A DNA stretch of 64,000 nucleotides from Ectobius pallidus (Eukaryota; Arthropoda; Insecta; Blattodea; Ectobiidae): positions 42,051,825 through 42,115,824 of the forward strand of contig CAXKWD010000005.1 in NCBI GenBank assembly GCA_964059195.1. Direction: 5' to 3'. The translations under genes and the position numbers were made by a program. Below the pieces are notes generated by a model that was given only the letters and a program-made list of their open reading frames with translations, was not told where the DNA came from and did not search any database. Positions 48,485 to 59,585 of this stretch are shown in pieces; positions within the stretch are counted from its first letter, which is position 1, and the number at the start of each line of letters is the position of its first letter.

Positions 48485-48820
48485 TCAAGTTTCAACCCAT
48501 ATCACATGCGTAGGGATGTTAATTTTAAACTAACCAATGAGAATTTTATAAACTATTTGATGGGACTAGTTCCGAACTGTAGTGGGAAGTAATGTTGAAC
48601 ACGAACGACAGATAATTTCTAAGCGGGCTACAAGACTAACATGTTCTGATACATGGGAAATATTTCTAGGAAGCGGGAATATTCGGGACTTGTTTTTTCT
48701 TCAGACCTCATGTAAGCAATCGTTCTACTAGGCGCTACTGTAATAACAATTTTTCTAAGTACTGTATCATACGAGTGAATAAATTGCTTGTTACTGAAGT
48801 ACAATATTACTAATGATTCA
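48485..48820. other. Spacer between Penelope element and LINE; no gene recognised
   Basis: AT-rich, no ORF. Its right part may still belong to the 5' region of the LINE, whose start I could not fix. Confidence 0.4.
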
Positions 48821-48902
48821 AGTCTGATATTTTATACACCACGCTCGCGAATCGCTAGTTATTAATGAACAAAACAAAGATCTGTGCATTAAGCTGAAAA
48901 GA

Positions 48903-49775
48903 ATGGAAGAAAGATTGAAACAGCTGGAAGCTTCACGGCAGTGCGCGGCACAGGTGGTGCCATCTACACAGAAGTTTCCTGAAGCTCGGTCAACTACACC
49001 TAGTGGCTCGCTCCGGAAATCCTTCTCCGCAGTCGCTAGCTCAGCCGGGCGACAAGTCGATACAAGGTTCAAACTTTTTGTCACGTCTAAGATTAATGAA
49101 TCTCCAGAGGCCATAAAGACTATATTAAGGAAGAATATAAACCCTACTGCCATAAAGGTAGGTGTAAAGACACTCAAGGCATTGTCAGATGGAAGAATTT
49201 TGATCGAGACTGGAAGGAAGGAGGAAACAGAAATCCTTACCCAAACTATTAACGAGCGATGCAACCAGACATTAGAGGCAAAGGTCGCCAAATTAAGAAA
49301 CCCAAATCTTATCATATTCAACATTCCCAGTGAAATTTCAAAGGACAATGTTGACAACATAATCAGGGAACAAAACTCCGAACTAGGACTAAAGGAAGAG
49401 GACATCAAACCAAAATTTATATTCAGGGACAAGAGGAAAAACTTTAACATGGTTGTGGAGGTGACTTCAGAAGTTCGGAAAAAACTTCTGCAGCAGAAAC
49501 TTAAGATAGGATGGGTGATATGCAATGTGCAGGACTACATCTCCCCCTTAAGGTGCTTCCGATGTAGTCGCTTCAATCACAGACACGCTAATTGTGAAGG
49601 AGAAGAAACCTGCCCGCTTTGCACGGGAAAACACAAACTGAAAGAATGCCAAGCAGCGGCTACAGAGTTTAAATGCATAAACTGCTCCATATTCAATACA
49701 CATTACAAAGGTGACAAAATCGATGAGAACCATTCGTCCCTGGACAAAATTGCCCTAGCCTGCTTGCGGTTATAA
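48903..49775 (+). CDS. LINE ORF1 protein with zinc knuckles
   Basis: 290 codons from ATG 48903. An N-terminal helical, charged stretch (MEERLKQLEAS) leads to a basic central region and then three cysteine knuckles. They are CFRCSRFNHRHANC (CX2CX4HX4C), CPLCTGKHKLKEC (CX2CX3HX4C) and a third beginning CINC with an NHSS motif, which is typical of ORF1 proteins in the Jockey, I and R1 groups. Such proteins coat element RNA and assist target-primed reverse transcription. The frame is open for 25 more codons upstream (to TGA at 48825) with residues that extend the coiled coil. The real ORF1 was therefore likely longer and cut by 5' truncation, and the ATG used here may be internal. Confidence 0.85.
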   Translation: MEERLKQLEASRQCAAQVVPSTQKFPEARSTTPSGSLRKSFSAVASSAGRQVDTRFKLFVTSKINESPEAIKTILRKNINPTAIKVGVKTLKALSDGRILIETGRKEETEILTQTINERCNQTLEAKVAKLRNPNLIIFNIPSEISKDNVDNIIREQNSELGLKEEDIKPKFIFRDKRKNFNMVVEVTSEVRKKLLQQKLKIGWVICNVQDYISPLRCFRCSRFNHRHANCEGEETCPLCTGKHKLKECQAAATEFKCINCSIFNTHYKGDKIDENHSSLDKIALACLRL

Positions 49776-49803
49776 GGAAGTACAAAGAAAATACCGATTA
49801 TTA

Positions 49804-52800
49804 ATGGATTATTCACACAACAATAAAAATAGGAATAAAAACCTTCAACGTAAACCAGCATACACTATAAACTCACCATTAAACTGCCTGCAGCTCAATT
49901 TGCAGCATTCTAGATCAGCGACAAATAACTTCACACCCTTAGTTACAGAACTACACACAGACATAGCTTTTCTACAAGAACCCTACCTGATAGACAATAA
50001 ACCAAAGGGGTTCCCATCCAAACATAGGCTGTTCTACTGTGGCAAAAACAAGTGCAGGGCAGCAATATTAGCTCTCAATAAATCATTAGATGCACTCATT
50101 ATAAATCAGCTATCGGATGGAGACGCTGCAGTTATAGAAGTAGCAAGTGGATCTCAAAGTTTCATAGCTGCAAGCATGTATTTTGATATCCGAAATAATA
50201 TTGAAGACGACCTGTCCAAATTAGAGAGAATTATGGATTTTGCTAAGGGGAAGGGCTTAATCATAGCAGTTGACAGTAATGCCAGATCACGTCTATGGCA
50301 CGACACCCTCACTAATAGTAGAGGAAAAATTTTAGAAGATTATCTTATTAGTCATGATCTTTATATCATGAATGAAGACAACGACGTACCAACCTTCCAG
50401 TCAAGCCAAGGTTGTAGCAAAATTGATTTAACCATATGCAACAAGGCGCTAGTTTCAGAAGTAAAAAGCTGGGACGTGGCAAGACAAGAAAGCTGCTCCG
50501 ACCATAATTGTATTACTTTTACAATAGGATCACCTACTAGAAAGACATATAATGTTCATTATGGTATACGGTATATAGTTAAGGAAGAGGACTACCAGTT
50601 TTTCGATAATAATTTCTTAAATTTAGCGAGAGAGCAAATATTAAAAAACGACGCAGTTGAAATGCAAGAGCTAGACCGGTTGCTGGAAAAACACGTCATT
50701 AAACACCCAGACTCAGAAGGAACGGTTAACCAATTTCAAGATATCGTAACAGCAGCTTGCAGGAACTCGTTCAGAAGTCGTGCTCCCGGAACGAAAGAAA
50801 TAAGTAGTAAATCAGTACCATGGTGGAACGATCAGCTCACGATCCTGAGGAAAAGAGTCAACGCTTTAAGGAGGAGGTTTCAGAGGACCGCTGGAAACGA
50901 CAATCTGCGACAGGAAAGGAAACAAAAGTACCTTGAAACAAAAAACTTATACCAAAATAAAATTCGTCAAGAAAAGTTCAATTCATGGAAGGAGTACTGT
51001 AACATCACAACTACGAAAAATCCGTGGAATGCAGTTTACAAAATTTCCTCTGGCAAAATAAAAAATAGCTGTACCCTGTCCACCCTTAAAAAAGCTGATG
51101 GAAGTTTCACGACAGGAATAGTCGACACGATGAACCACATGATGGACCATTTCACACCGGAAGATGATGAGAACACGGACAATGAGTACCATAAACTTAT
51201 TAGGAAGAATACTATACATCCTCCGGATACTGAAGATGATAGGCCTTTCACAACCGCTGAAATCGAAGGTATAATTCGAAGCATGGATGGACATAAAGCT
51301 CCAGGAGAGGACGGAGTAACAGGCGAAATCTTACGCCATGTTTTCAATATAGCGCCGCTGTACATGACGGCACTATACAATAAATGTTTGGCAACAGGAA
51401 ACTTCCCAAAGATATGGAAAAATGCAATTATTATACCGATATTAAAGCCCGGGAAAGAAGATTCTGACAGTGTTACAAAGTACCGACCAATAAGTCTTAT
51501 AAATGTTGCTGCCAAAGTCTTGGAGAAACTCTTTATAAATAGAATTCTTCACTATCTGTCCTACAACGGTTTGCTAAATCCAAACCAATTCGGATTCAGA
51601 CCGCAAGCAGGCACCGTTGATGCATTAATGGCTGTCAAGGACTACGTGGAAGAGAGTCTACGAAACAAACAAAGTGTAGCCATGATAAGCTTAGACGTGG
51701 AAGGCGCCTTCAACAGTGCCTGGTGGCCCAGCATCCTTAATGCGTTAAAGGACCACGGTTGCCATAAAAATCTATATAACCTTGTGAGAAGCTATCTTAG
51801 CGAGAGGCGCTGCACCCTTACAGTAAACAACAAGTATGTAGGAAGAGGTCTCAGCCGGGGGTGCCCGCAAGGGTCTTGCTGTGGACCCGGTTTATGGAAC
51901 ATTCAGTACGACTCTCTCCTCAATTTACGATATAAGACATGTACCAAGATGATCGCCTTTGCTGACGATCTCCTAGTCCTAATAAAAGGTGAAAATGTGC
52001 TGGAAATTGAAAACATAGCAAATATAGAAATGAATAAAATCTCAAATTGGGCTAAAGAAAATAAAATGTCGTTCAACAAAAATAAGTCTCAAGTCCTGTT
52101 GGTCACAAGGAAACAGCCAAGAACTGTGAGACAGCTAAACATATTACTCCAAAACGAGAAGATAATAGAAACTGATAGAATGAAATACCTCGGTATTTTA
52201 GTTGATAAAAGATTCAGTTTCAATCTACATATAGATCTTGTCACTGAAAAATCGATGAAACTAATACAAGCTCTGTCCAAATCAGCCAAGATAAGCTGGG
52301 GCCTACGCCCAGACGTCACAAGAATCATTTATACTGGAGCAATACTACCGCTGCTCTCCTACGGAGTTCCCATCTGGATAGACGCGGTGGATAAGATCCA
52401 CAACGCTAGGAGACTTAAACGTGTTCAAAGATTAGTTAATCTAAAAATGGCCAAGGCCTTCAACACCACGTCTCATGAAGCTCTCTGTGTACTAACTGGA
52501 ATGACCCCCATCATTATTAAACTACATGAAATGGCTAGATACTACAATATAATAAAAGGAAGACAAGATCCAACTCAAGAAACAACGGCGCTCGATACAC
52601 CCGTAAAGTACAAAGAATGGGCTCGCCCTGCAAGAAACATTCCAATATTACTAAAAGATGATCACAAAAACTACTGCGTCCAAATCTATACAGACGGAAG
52701 CAAAACGGAATCAGGAGTGGGAAGCGGAGTCGCAGTTTACATTAACACAGAATTAACACATCAATTACGTTACAGGCTAGATTCAAGATGCTCAAACAAT

Positions 52801-53556
52801 CAGGCCGAACAGCTAGCCATACTAAAAGGTCTTGAAGTTCTAAGCACCATAGACAACGCAACTGAGAAATCAGTAGCTGTACACACGGACAGTAAAATAA
52901 CCATGGATCTCCTGCAAAATAATGCCAAACATATTAACCTCATAGAAGAGATAAAAATGCACGTAGAGACGCTAACCCACAGTGGTTGGGAAATTCATTT
53001 TACATGGATTAAAGCGCATGCAGGGTTTGCAGGAAACGAACTTGCGGATACGTTGGCCAAACAAGCAACAACAGACTTAGAACTGGAAATAGTGTACACT
53101 TCAATACCGATAAGCACAATAAAACGCGAACTGTGTGAAGAAAGTGTTCAGGCATGGGAAACCGAGTGGCATAAAACGGTAAATGGAAGAACAACAAAAT
53201 CATATTTTCCAACCGTGAAACACAGACTAAACAAATCCCTGAGGTTAAACCACAATATCACAGCTATGTTGACAGGGCATGGTAGGTTTGGCGAATATTT
53301 TCACCGTTTTAAAATTAAGGAAGATTCAACTTGCGTGTGTACCAGAAATTCGCAATCAGTGGACCACTTACTGTGGGAGTGTGAACTACTGAACTCGGAA
53401 AGAGCTCAATTCAGAAAGCACATCTTGGAAACTTTTAAGTGTTGGCCCGTTGAGAAAAGTGAACTGATACAAAAAAATCTAAAGCAATTCGTACAATTTG
53501 TGAACAAAATAAATTTTGAAGCTCTACAAACAAACCAAATACATAATTTAGGATAA
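49804..53556 (+). CDS. LINE ORF2: AP endonuclease, reverse transcriptase, RNase H
   Basis: 1250 codons, uninterrupted. Apurinic-like endonuclease at about residues 20-235: QLNLQHS, catalytic E59 (LQEPY), D157/N159 (VDSNARS), SKIDLTI and SDH (233-234). Reverse transcriptase at about 500-780: YRPISLIN, SLDVEGAFNSAW, GCPQGSCCGP and active-site FADD (719-722). RNase H at about 960-1090: D964 (YTDGSK), E1002 (NNQAEQ), D1029 (HTDSK) and D1082 (GNELAD). A C-terminal knuckle starts CVCTRN near 1177. The endonuclease nicks the target, RT primes on the 3' end, and RNase H removes RNA. All catalytic residues are present, so the enzyme could be functional. It starts 28 bp after ORF1, implying reinitiation. 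RNase H plus RT motif fits the R1/LOA/I side of the LINE tree; R1-like is my best guess. Confidence 0.93.
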   Translation: MDYSHNNKNRNKNLQRKPAYTINSPLNCLQLNLQHSRSATNNFTPLVTELHTDIAFLQEPYLIDNKPKGFPSKHRLFYCGKNKCRAAILALNKSLDALIINQLSDGDAAVIEVASGSQSFIAASMYFDIRNNIEDDLSKLERIMDFAKGKGLIIAVDSNARSRLWHDTLTNSRGKILEDYLISHDLYIMNEDNDVPTFQSSQGCSKIDLTICNKALVSEVKSWDVARQESCSDHNCITFTIGSPTRKTYNVHYGIRYIVKEEDYQFFDNNFLNLAREQILKNDAVEMQELDRLLEKHVIKHPDSEGTVNQFQDIVTAACRNSFRSRAPGTKEISSKSVPWWNDQLTILRKRVNALRRRFQRTAGNDNLRQERKQKYLETKNLYQNKIRQEKFNSWKEYCNITTTKNPWNAVYKISSGKIKNSCTLSTLKKADGSFTTGIVDTMNHMMDHFTPEDDENTDNEYHKLIRKNTIHPPDTEDDRPFTTAEIEGIIRSMDGHKAPGEDGVTGEILRHVFNIAPLYMTALYNKCLATGNFPKIWKNAIIIPILKPGKEDSDSVTKYRPISLINVAAKVLEKLFINRILHYLSYNGLLNPNQFGFRPQAGTVDALMAVKDYVEESLRNKQSVAMISLDVEGAFNSAWWPSILNALKDHGCHKNLYNLVRSYLSERRCTLTVNNKYVGRGLSRGCPQGSCCGPGLWNIQYDSLLNLRYKTCTKMIAFADDLLVLIKGENVLEIENIANIEMNKISNWAKENKMSFNKNKSQVLLVTRKQPRTVRQLNILLQNEKIIETDRMKYLGILVDKRFSFNLHIDLVTEKSMKLIQALSKSAKISWGLRPDVTRIIYTGAILPLLSYGVPIWIDAVDKIHNARRLKRVQRLVNLKMAKAFNTTSHEALCVLTGMTPIIIKLHEMARYYNIIKGRQDPTQETTALDTPVKYKEWARPARNIPILLKDDHKNYCVQIYTDGSKTESGVGSGVAVYINTELTHQLRYRLDSRCSNNQAEQLAILKGLEVLSTIDNATEKSVAVHTDSKITMDLLQNNAKHINLIEEIKMHVETLTHSGWEIHFTWIKAHAGFAGNELADTLAKQATTDLELEIVYTSIPISTIKRELCEESVQAWETEWHKTVNGRTTKSYFPTVKHRLNKSLRLNHNITAMLTGHGRFGEYFHRFKIKEDSTCVCTRNSQSVDHLLWECELLNSERAQFRKHILETFKCWPVEKSELIQKNLKQFVQFVNKINFEALQTNQIHNLG

Positions 53557-53648
53557 TATTTATAAGTGTACATATGTAGATATTTTTGAGTAGTTAAGAT
53601 AAAAGGAATGCATGTAGTATTGCTGCATTGCAATGGAGCATGTTGTTT

Positions 53649-53657
53649 AATAAAGAT

Positions 53658-53698
<41 letters not shown>
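53649..53698 (+). terminator. LINE polyadenylation signal and A37 tail
   Basis: AATAAA at 53649-53654 is followed within 8 bases by 37 uninterrupted A residues. An uninterrupted tract of this length is a sign of recent insertion, because such tails decay quickly. Confidence 0.85.
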
Positions 53699-53701
<3 letters not shown>

Positions 53702-54600
53702 ACAGGATTCCGCGGACCGCGACATAGGCTATATTGTTGAGAGAGATTTGAAGTTTATTTCAACACGGCTTCTCACAAGTACCATAAGTAACTCAAGTTT
53801 TCTTATTCATTTTGTTCGTGACAAAGTATTAATAAATATCATATCATTAAATTGCCGTCTGATTTCATCTGAATTAACATGTCCTGAAAACGTTGTTCCC
53901 TGAAGATAAATGTCATTTTTAGCCGAGGCAGGATTTTATTGGAGCAGCTGGACCCTGAATCGTCACACATTGTGACTGATGGCGGTGTGTAACAGCGGTC
54001 TATCTGTTAAGTAAAGGAATGTGTTTCTTGCAGCAGACAAACAATGATTTACAGACAAAATCCATCCAATTCATAAAGAAACGCCGTTTCCCTACCTGAA
54101 TTTTCCTTCGATATTTAAATACTATTATAAAATGAAAGGCAGATAATTCCATAATTCTGAAATTAAGAAATTCGCGTTCAAAGTTCAGTAACGTTATATT
54201 AGCTAATTAGTCTACCTTCGTTTTTTCTGGACGAAGTTCAATTCAATACTTCAATTGCAAAGCAGAAAAAATTATTTATGGTGTCAAAAATTGAACTTCC
54301 TATAAAATGATTTTACTATAGGAAATTCTGAAAGTTTATGAAGCGTATGTGTGCTCAATTTTAACTGTTACAGTGTAATAAACTGCCTTTTTTCTGTAGT
54401 AGGAGATGCAGATGCTTCTTTTCTCCTTTGTTCGGTAAACAGACTTTGACAGGTGGATTACATGAGGAAGTAGACCAATGTTAGATTGACTTAATGAGAA
54501 AGATGTACTTCTTTGACTAGCGTAAAATTAAACATGTTTAAAAGTTATATTTCAGGATCATACAGACCTATGGAAATCAAACTTGGTACGGTTAAATTTT
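53699..54600. other. No gene recognised
   Basis: Flank of the LINE; AT-rich with no supported feature. Confidence 0.4.
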
Positions 54601-54672
54601 AATTCTGTCTACAATATTAAGTTCCATTTAAGATATATTGAAATACAGTGCACGCCGCTTATCGTGATCACT

Positions 54673-55516
54673 TCAGGACGCATATAACCAAGATTTACAT
54701 GGCATATTAACTGAAAAGACAGTGATATAAATTGAAAATAATAGAGTTCCAAGTTCGGATCCTTGGGGCACCAAATAATACACAACCTTAATATCAGATA
54801 TTTTAGTACCAACCTGAACCACCTGTTTACGGTCTGACAAGTATGATATAAGAGTTTTTAATTCCACTCCATTAACACCATAACATTCCAACTTATGAAA
54901 CAAGGTATTGCGATGAACCATGGCAAATGCCTTACTCAGGTCACAAAGGACTGCTTTGGTAAGAGGCTACGCTCGAAATCATCTAAAACATATTTGACAA
55001 AGTCACTTATTGCATTAATAGTGGTTCGTCCTGCATTAAATTCAAATTGAGAGTTCGACAAAAGATTATTTATTTAAAAATATTGTGTCCATTGTTCATT
55101 GATTAGCGTTTCAAACAATTTTCCAAACGTTGGTACTATCGAAATAGGACGATCAGGGTCACCTTGGTTGACTTTCTTAAAACCTGGAGTTACTTTAGAA
55201 ATTTTCAAGCTATCTGGAAATATACCTATTTGCATCCATTCATTAATGCAGTAACGAACAGCAATAGCAATTATTGTTCTTTTTTTAAATAAAATAATTA
55301 GATACATCATAGTACTCACGACTGTAAGTCACAAGTTATAGCTCTCCATTTAAAGGTGGTAAAAACTTTTGGATCCCTTTTCATAAGTTCACTTAATTGA
55401 ACATCATCAGTTGGTAAGCTTTTAATTATATTATCAGGAGCAGTAATAAAATGGTCATTAAAAGTATGTGGATCGATATTTGTGTCCATTCGAAGATGAT
55501 GACGGCCAGATGACAT
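54673..55516 (-). pseudogene. Old LINE reverse transcriptase remnant (CR1/Jockey-like)
   Basis: Three minus-strand pieces in collinear order: 55516-55316 with the FNDHF motif that precedes RT in these elements; 55319-55074 with GIFPDSLKISKVTPGFKK and RPISIVPTFGKLFE (RT blocks 1-2); and 54975-54673 with CDLSKAFAMVHRNTLF, a SYLSDRKQVV segment and VPQGSELGTLLFSIYI. The AFD of motif A is AFA, and the expected YADD is reduced to YAS followed by a stop. Frame changes and stops separate the pieces, so it is long dead. It resembles CR1/Jockey/L2-type LINEs rather than the R1-like element upstream. Confidence 0.8.
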
Positions 55517-55670
55517 CTGGGGACCACAATGGCCTTAAGTTACTCAACACTTGTCTCACAAGTGAGGAAAAAACCTTACCAAGGAAACTTGTCCCGACCA
55601 GGATTCGAAGCCGGGCCCGCTGCGGGAGAGGAACGAACGCATCCCGTAGGCCTACTCCACAGCGGTGTAC
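55495..55670 (-). mobile_element. tRNA-derived SINE
   Basis: On the minus strand box B-like GGCTTCGAATCCTGG (55598-55612) follows a GC-rich head (CCTACGGGATGCG and on). A body with GTGAGACAAGTGTTGAG runs toward 55495, adjoining the RT remnant. Box A is weak and limits are approximate. Confidence 0.55.
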
Positions 55671-55990
55671 TAGTTTTATGTAAATTATCAGTAATACCTA
55701 CACCTACAAGATACACAAGGAGCTTTGAGCTATCTCCACAAACAAAATTGATTTCAAATTTTTTTCAGAAGGTACTGAAATTTCGAGATTATTCCTGAGA
55801 CTTTTTTTTTTTTTTTTTACTAAACTAACAAGTTAAGGAAATCATTTCAGCAGGCCAACTTTTCATTGAGGTGGATGAACTACACAACATTGCAAAATGT
55901 CATTATAATGTATTGAACAGTTCTTTAGTTATGATGTAAAAGCTTTATAAAATTGCTAGCTATGGACAACAGGAGACAAAAGTACCTATG
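55671..55990. other. No gene recognised
   Basis: Spacer with an 18-T run (55802-55819); nothing else supported. Confidence 0.4.
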
Positions 55991-56237
55991 GCCGAGTGCA
56001 CCAATCTTGGTATTCAGAATACCGCGGTAAAGTTGCTTAGTTTACCCCGGTAAAGTCATACTTTCGTTGCACCATGCTCGGTTTCGACTTTTACCGCGGT
56101 AAGATGCAAACCGGCCGTGAAGGAGCTGTAAAGTGAGAAAACCGCTGTTTTCTTTCCAAGATGGAGATCATCGTGATGTATCATATTTTCGATACCTAGG
56201 CCAAAAGCTAATTGAACATAAAGAATAATGAGAGACA

Positions 56238-57066
56238 GGTGGGATCTATTTGAAGAATGAACGATGGTGCATATCTTTGCAAATAGTGTGCTGTAACATC
56301 GATTGAAATAACCTTCCTTTCTTACCTCAACCAAACCAGGCCCATCGAGTAGGCTAGTGGGCGTAACCAACTCATTTTCACGATTAGTACAGTATTTATG
56401 GTGTTTGAATTCAAAGTTTGAATTCAGGCGACATATATACGCAATATAATATTCCATTTTATCCTTATGAACATTTATTACTGAACAATAAGGCAACAAA
56501 TAAATGAAATATGGAAAACCAGTGGGCTTAGGCCAAATTTACAGTGAATGGCTACATGCATCACGATATAGCCTATGTACCGGTATATAATGAATGTAAT
56601 CAATTTATCATACTTGCACACACACACGAACATAATTATAACAGCCCTTTCATGGCTTTGTACATGACGTTGCACCTAAAATTTCCACTAGTCAAACGGG
56701 AATAAAATGAGGCTATGTTGAACTCAGAACAGAGATTTCGTGGTGTTGCATTGCCTTGGATTGCACAGGTGTGAGAATTATTCTTTAAATCATAAATGTT
56801 ATTTCATTGACATATACAGACAGGTGGGATCTATTTGAAGAATGAACGATGGTACATTCTTTGCAAATGCTGTATGTAACATCGATTGGAATGACCTCAA
56901 CCAAACCAGGTCCATCCAGTAGGCGTAATCAACTCATTTTCACGATTGTTACAGTATCTATGGCGTTTGAATTCAAAATCAGACATATATACCCAATATA
57001 ATATTCCATTTTATCCTTATGAACATTTATTATTGAACAATAAGGCAACAAATAAATGAAATTGGG
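56238..57066. repeat. Direct repeat pair of about 260 bp
   Basis: 56238-56515 and 56817-57066 both start near GACAGGTGGGATCTATTTG, both contain ATTCCATTTTATCCTTATG and both end at AACAAATAAATGAAAT. The first has several small insertions relative to the second. Confidence 0.8.
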
Positions 57067-58378
57067 TCTATTGACGAGCCACCGTGACTGGAAGACGTGC
57101 AGAGAGAGAGAGCGAAACTAGCGGCCTTGGAAGAAACCAACACAAACCAACACCAAATTTCTCCATGGGAATGGCTTCGTAGCAGAGTAACCGCGATATA
57201 TTCGAGCGTTTGGAAACCACGGTAATGTAGCAATGGTGCACAGGTTTTCTTAGAATACCTGGATATTACTTTTACCCCGGTTTCGAAACAGCTGAGAAAA
57301 CCGGAGAATGGTGCACTCGGGCACTAAACTTACATACCTGCTTAAGCAAGTGGTGTCATCGAACGTCTATCGCTATAACTGAGAAAGTACAACCAAATTA
57401 AAGAAGAAAACCTGTATTATACGAGACAAAATAATTTAAAATTGCATTTCTTTTTACCCCCAAAGGTACACCTCCTTTAAATGCTGTGATGTGGTTTAAC
57501 GACAGTATTTTTATTTCACACCTACAATTTTTCTAAATTTAAAACATCCCGTAAAAATATTGGAGATTAATTGTACCTACCGGTAGTTATTTTATTCTTG
57601 CAAAGATATCATTTTACCAGTACGGTAGTGTAAATGACCCCCAAGTTAAAATATATGAACAACTGCAGGTAAATATCCATGAAAGATCAATGAGCATCTT
57701 CAGTATCCCTAAAGAAGAAAGCAACGTGAGCCTTTGAAACGTCGGGCATCTTCAAGCAGCCAGGGATATTTCAAATATGTTATGAACTTGGTGTTACTTT
57801 GGTGTGTTACTATTTTGTAACAAGCAAGTCATAAATTCACAATCAATCCCCCAAAAAGTATGCGATTAAAAATGATTTATATAACAGCTGGAACAATTTT
57901 TGCTATGACTATTCCACTCACACGCTGCGTGTTTGATATTTAGCAATTCCTCGGATATAGACCAATTACGATCGTTTATCTTATAATATCCTTCCTCGGA
58001 TCGCAAGGATGCAATTTTATCTGATAAAAAGTCAGCTCGTTACTGGACACGTAACTTAAGTCATCAACATGCGATGATTAATGTGTCACATACGGTCTAG
58101 AGTTGGCTGTCATTTATTATTATTATTAATATTATTATTATTATTGTTATTATTATGATTGTTATTACATTATTGTTGTTATTATTAACATTGCAAAGAT
58201 ACGTATCATCGTTCGATTTTCAAAAAGATACCACCTGTCTCTCATTATTCATTATGTTCGATTAGCTTTTGGCCTAGATATCGAAAATATGATATATTAC
58301 GCTGATTTCCATCTTGGAAAGAAAACCGCGGTTTTCTCACTTTACAGCTCCTTCACGGCCGGTTAGCATCTTACCGTG

Positions 58379-59585
58379 TGCGCCAATATTTTATTTTTTT
58401 AATCAGTTTTTTATCACTTGGCGCACGGAATTTATTAATATAAATTTTGGAGAAGAAATCATTATGTAGGAGGCTTTGATCTTCTACTTGTTATTTTGTA
58501 AACATATTATAGTCGGCCCTGAACTTGCAGATTGTTAAAACTCTGTGTTGCGTCTCTAGTTTTGGTTTAATGCAGGATGCCACGTACTGACAAATTGTCG
58601 TGGTCTCTGTTACGTTATTATCTATTGTTACTTGTGCTATAGGGAGACTTTGGTTCTCCCGAGATTATGGAGTGTTTTCTGATTGTTAAGAGCACTGACG
58701 TAACAAAAGCTTTGTCTTGTATAAAAATCACGAGCACAATGGTGCCTTTTTTTCATTCGGTTTCTATCCATCGGGCAATGGACGTCGACCGGCGAATCCT
58801 TGGTTCAGTGGGATGTGGCTTCAGTCTCGATTAGGATTCTCTATTCAGAGGTATGTACTTGTCTTTGATATATTTTCTCGGATATTGTGAAATGCGTTAA
58901 GTTTGAATTAAGCCTTTCAGGCCGATATGTAAATGTGCTAGGCGGTGTTTTCTAAACTTGATGCCTGTACGTCTCTGTGTTTATGATGACTTTATTAATA
59001 TCCCTATCGGTTGCCTTCAGCTTGTGTACCTCTGTTCCTTGTGTAGTTTATTATCCCTGAACCTTGTGTCTATGTCTATTGTGCGAGGAGAGTGAGCCTT
59101 CTTCAACCACTACTCCGTGGATGGAGAAGCTGTTTTTGGTTCTTGTAAAATGTAAGTCACTAGTGTTTATAATGTAAATTTTCATGTAAAGAGAATCGCA
59201 ATTATGAATTTGTGAAATTGTCTGTGTAACATCTTTCCAGGAACTGATTATTATTGAATTTTATGTTCAATTCTAAAGGGTTATTATTAATTTTGAGTTT
59301 GATATTATGTATGTATTTTAGGCCTTCAGCCGATTTGTAAAATAAACCCTTTCTCTTTCTAATACGCTTCCTTATGTTTTCTGACTTGTTTAGAGAACAT
59401 ATTAAATGCGAAAGGCATCGAAACTTGTTTCGAAGCCTTTCGTTAAATATGTTGCCTCTTTCTCCGGTTCTCCTTTTAGTCACTCTTATTTAGATCCTCT
59501 GGGAATGGACCTGGAGCCGGTAGCAGAGAAAGGAAGTCCAGGTAATTAATATTCGACTTGGTGACTCGACCGGAGGAGTGGTGCA
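58379..59585 (+). mobile_element. Solo LTR, 1.2 kb, with 4-bp target duplication
   Basis: It starts TGCGCCAATATT and ends GAGTGGTGCA, with CGTG directly on both sides (58375-58378 and 59586-59589). Removing it restores the inverted repeat of the host TIR element, which strongly supports the limits. It has a TATA box (58720-58726) and an AATAAA (59341-59346) on the plus strand in the correct order. No internal retroviral-type genes, so it is a solo LTR. A 93-codon minus ORF (59202-59483) inside has no recognised domain. Confidence 0.75.
58720..58726 (+). promoter_or_regulatory. TATA box of the solo LTR
   Basis: TATAAAA about 340 bp into the LTR. Transcription would start near 58750; a CAGAGGTATGTAC donor-like sequence follows at about 58846-58858. 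Confidence 0.5.

Larger units (their letters stand above)
48828..53698 (+). mobile_element. Non-LTR retrotransposon (LINE), R1-like, both ORFs open
   Basis: ORF1 (nucleic-acid-binding, zinc knuckles) and ORF2 (endonuclease, RT, RNase H) follow each other with a 28-bp gap. They are followed by a short 3' UTR, AATAAA (53649-53654) and a pure 37-A tail (53662-53698). The GCPQGSCCGP RT motif, FADD active site, RNase H and C-terminal CCHC suggest the R1 or a neighbouring clade. ORF1 seems open upstream of its first ATG with coiled-coil-like residues, so the copy is probably 5'-truncated. I found no convincing target duplication. The pure A tail and open frames mark a recent insertion. Confidence 0.9.

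Noticed and set aside
48818..49525. 235-codon minus-strand ORF opposite LINE ORF1
   Set aside because: Antisense shadow of ORF1, whose zinc knuckles identify the true strand.
53700..53720. Target-site duplication of the LINE
   Set aside because: I compared the bases after the A tail with 48480-48870 and found only a 5-bp GTTAC match, which is not convincing.
56056..56499. 147-codon minus-strand ORF
   Set aside because: It runs through the terminal repeat of a TIR element, has no recognisable domain, and is not preserved in the second copy of the direct repeat.
59202..59483. 93-codon minus-strand ORF in the 1.2-kb LTR
   Set aside because: Basic and asparagine-rich with no domain; antisense to the LTR transcript and probably chance.
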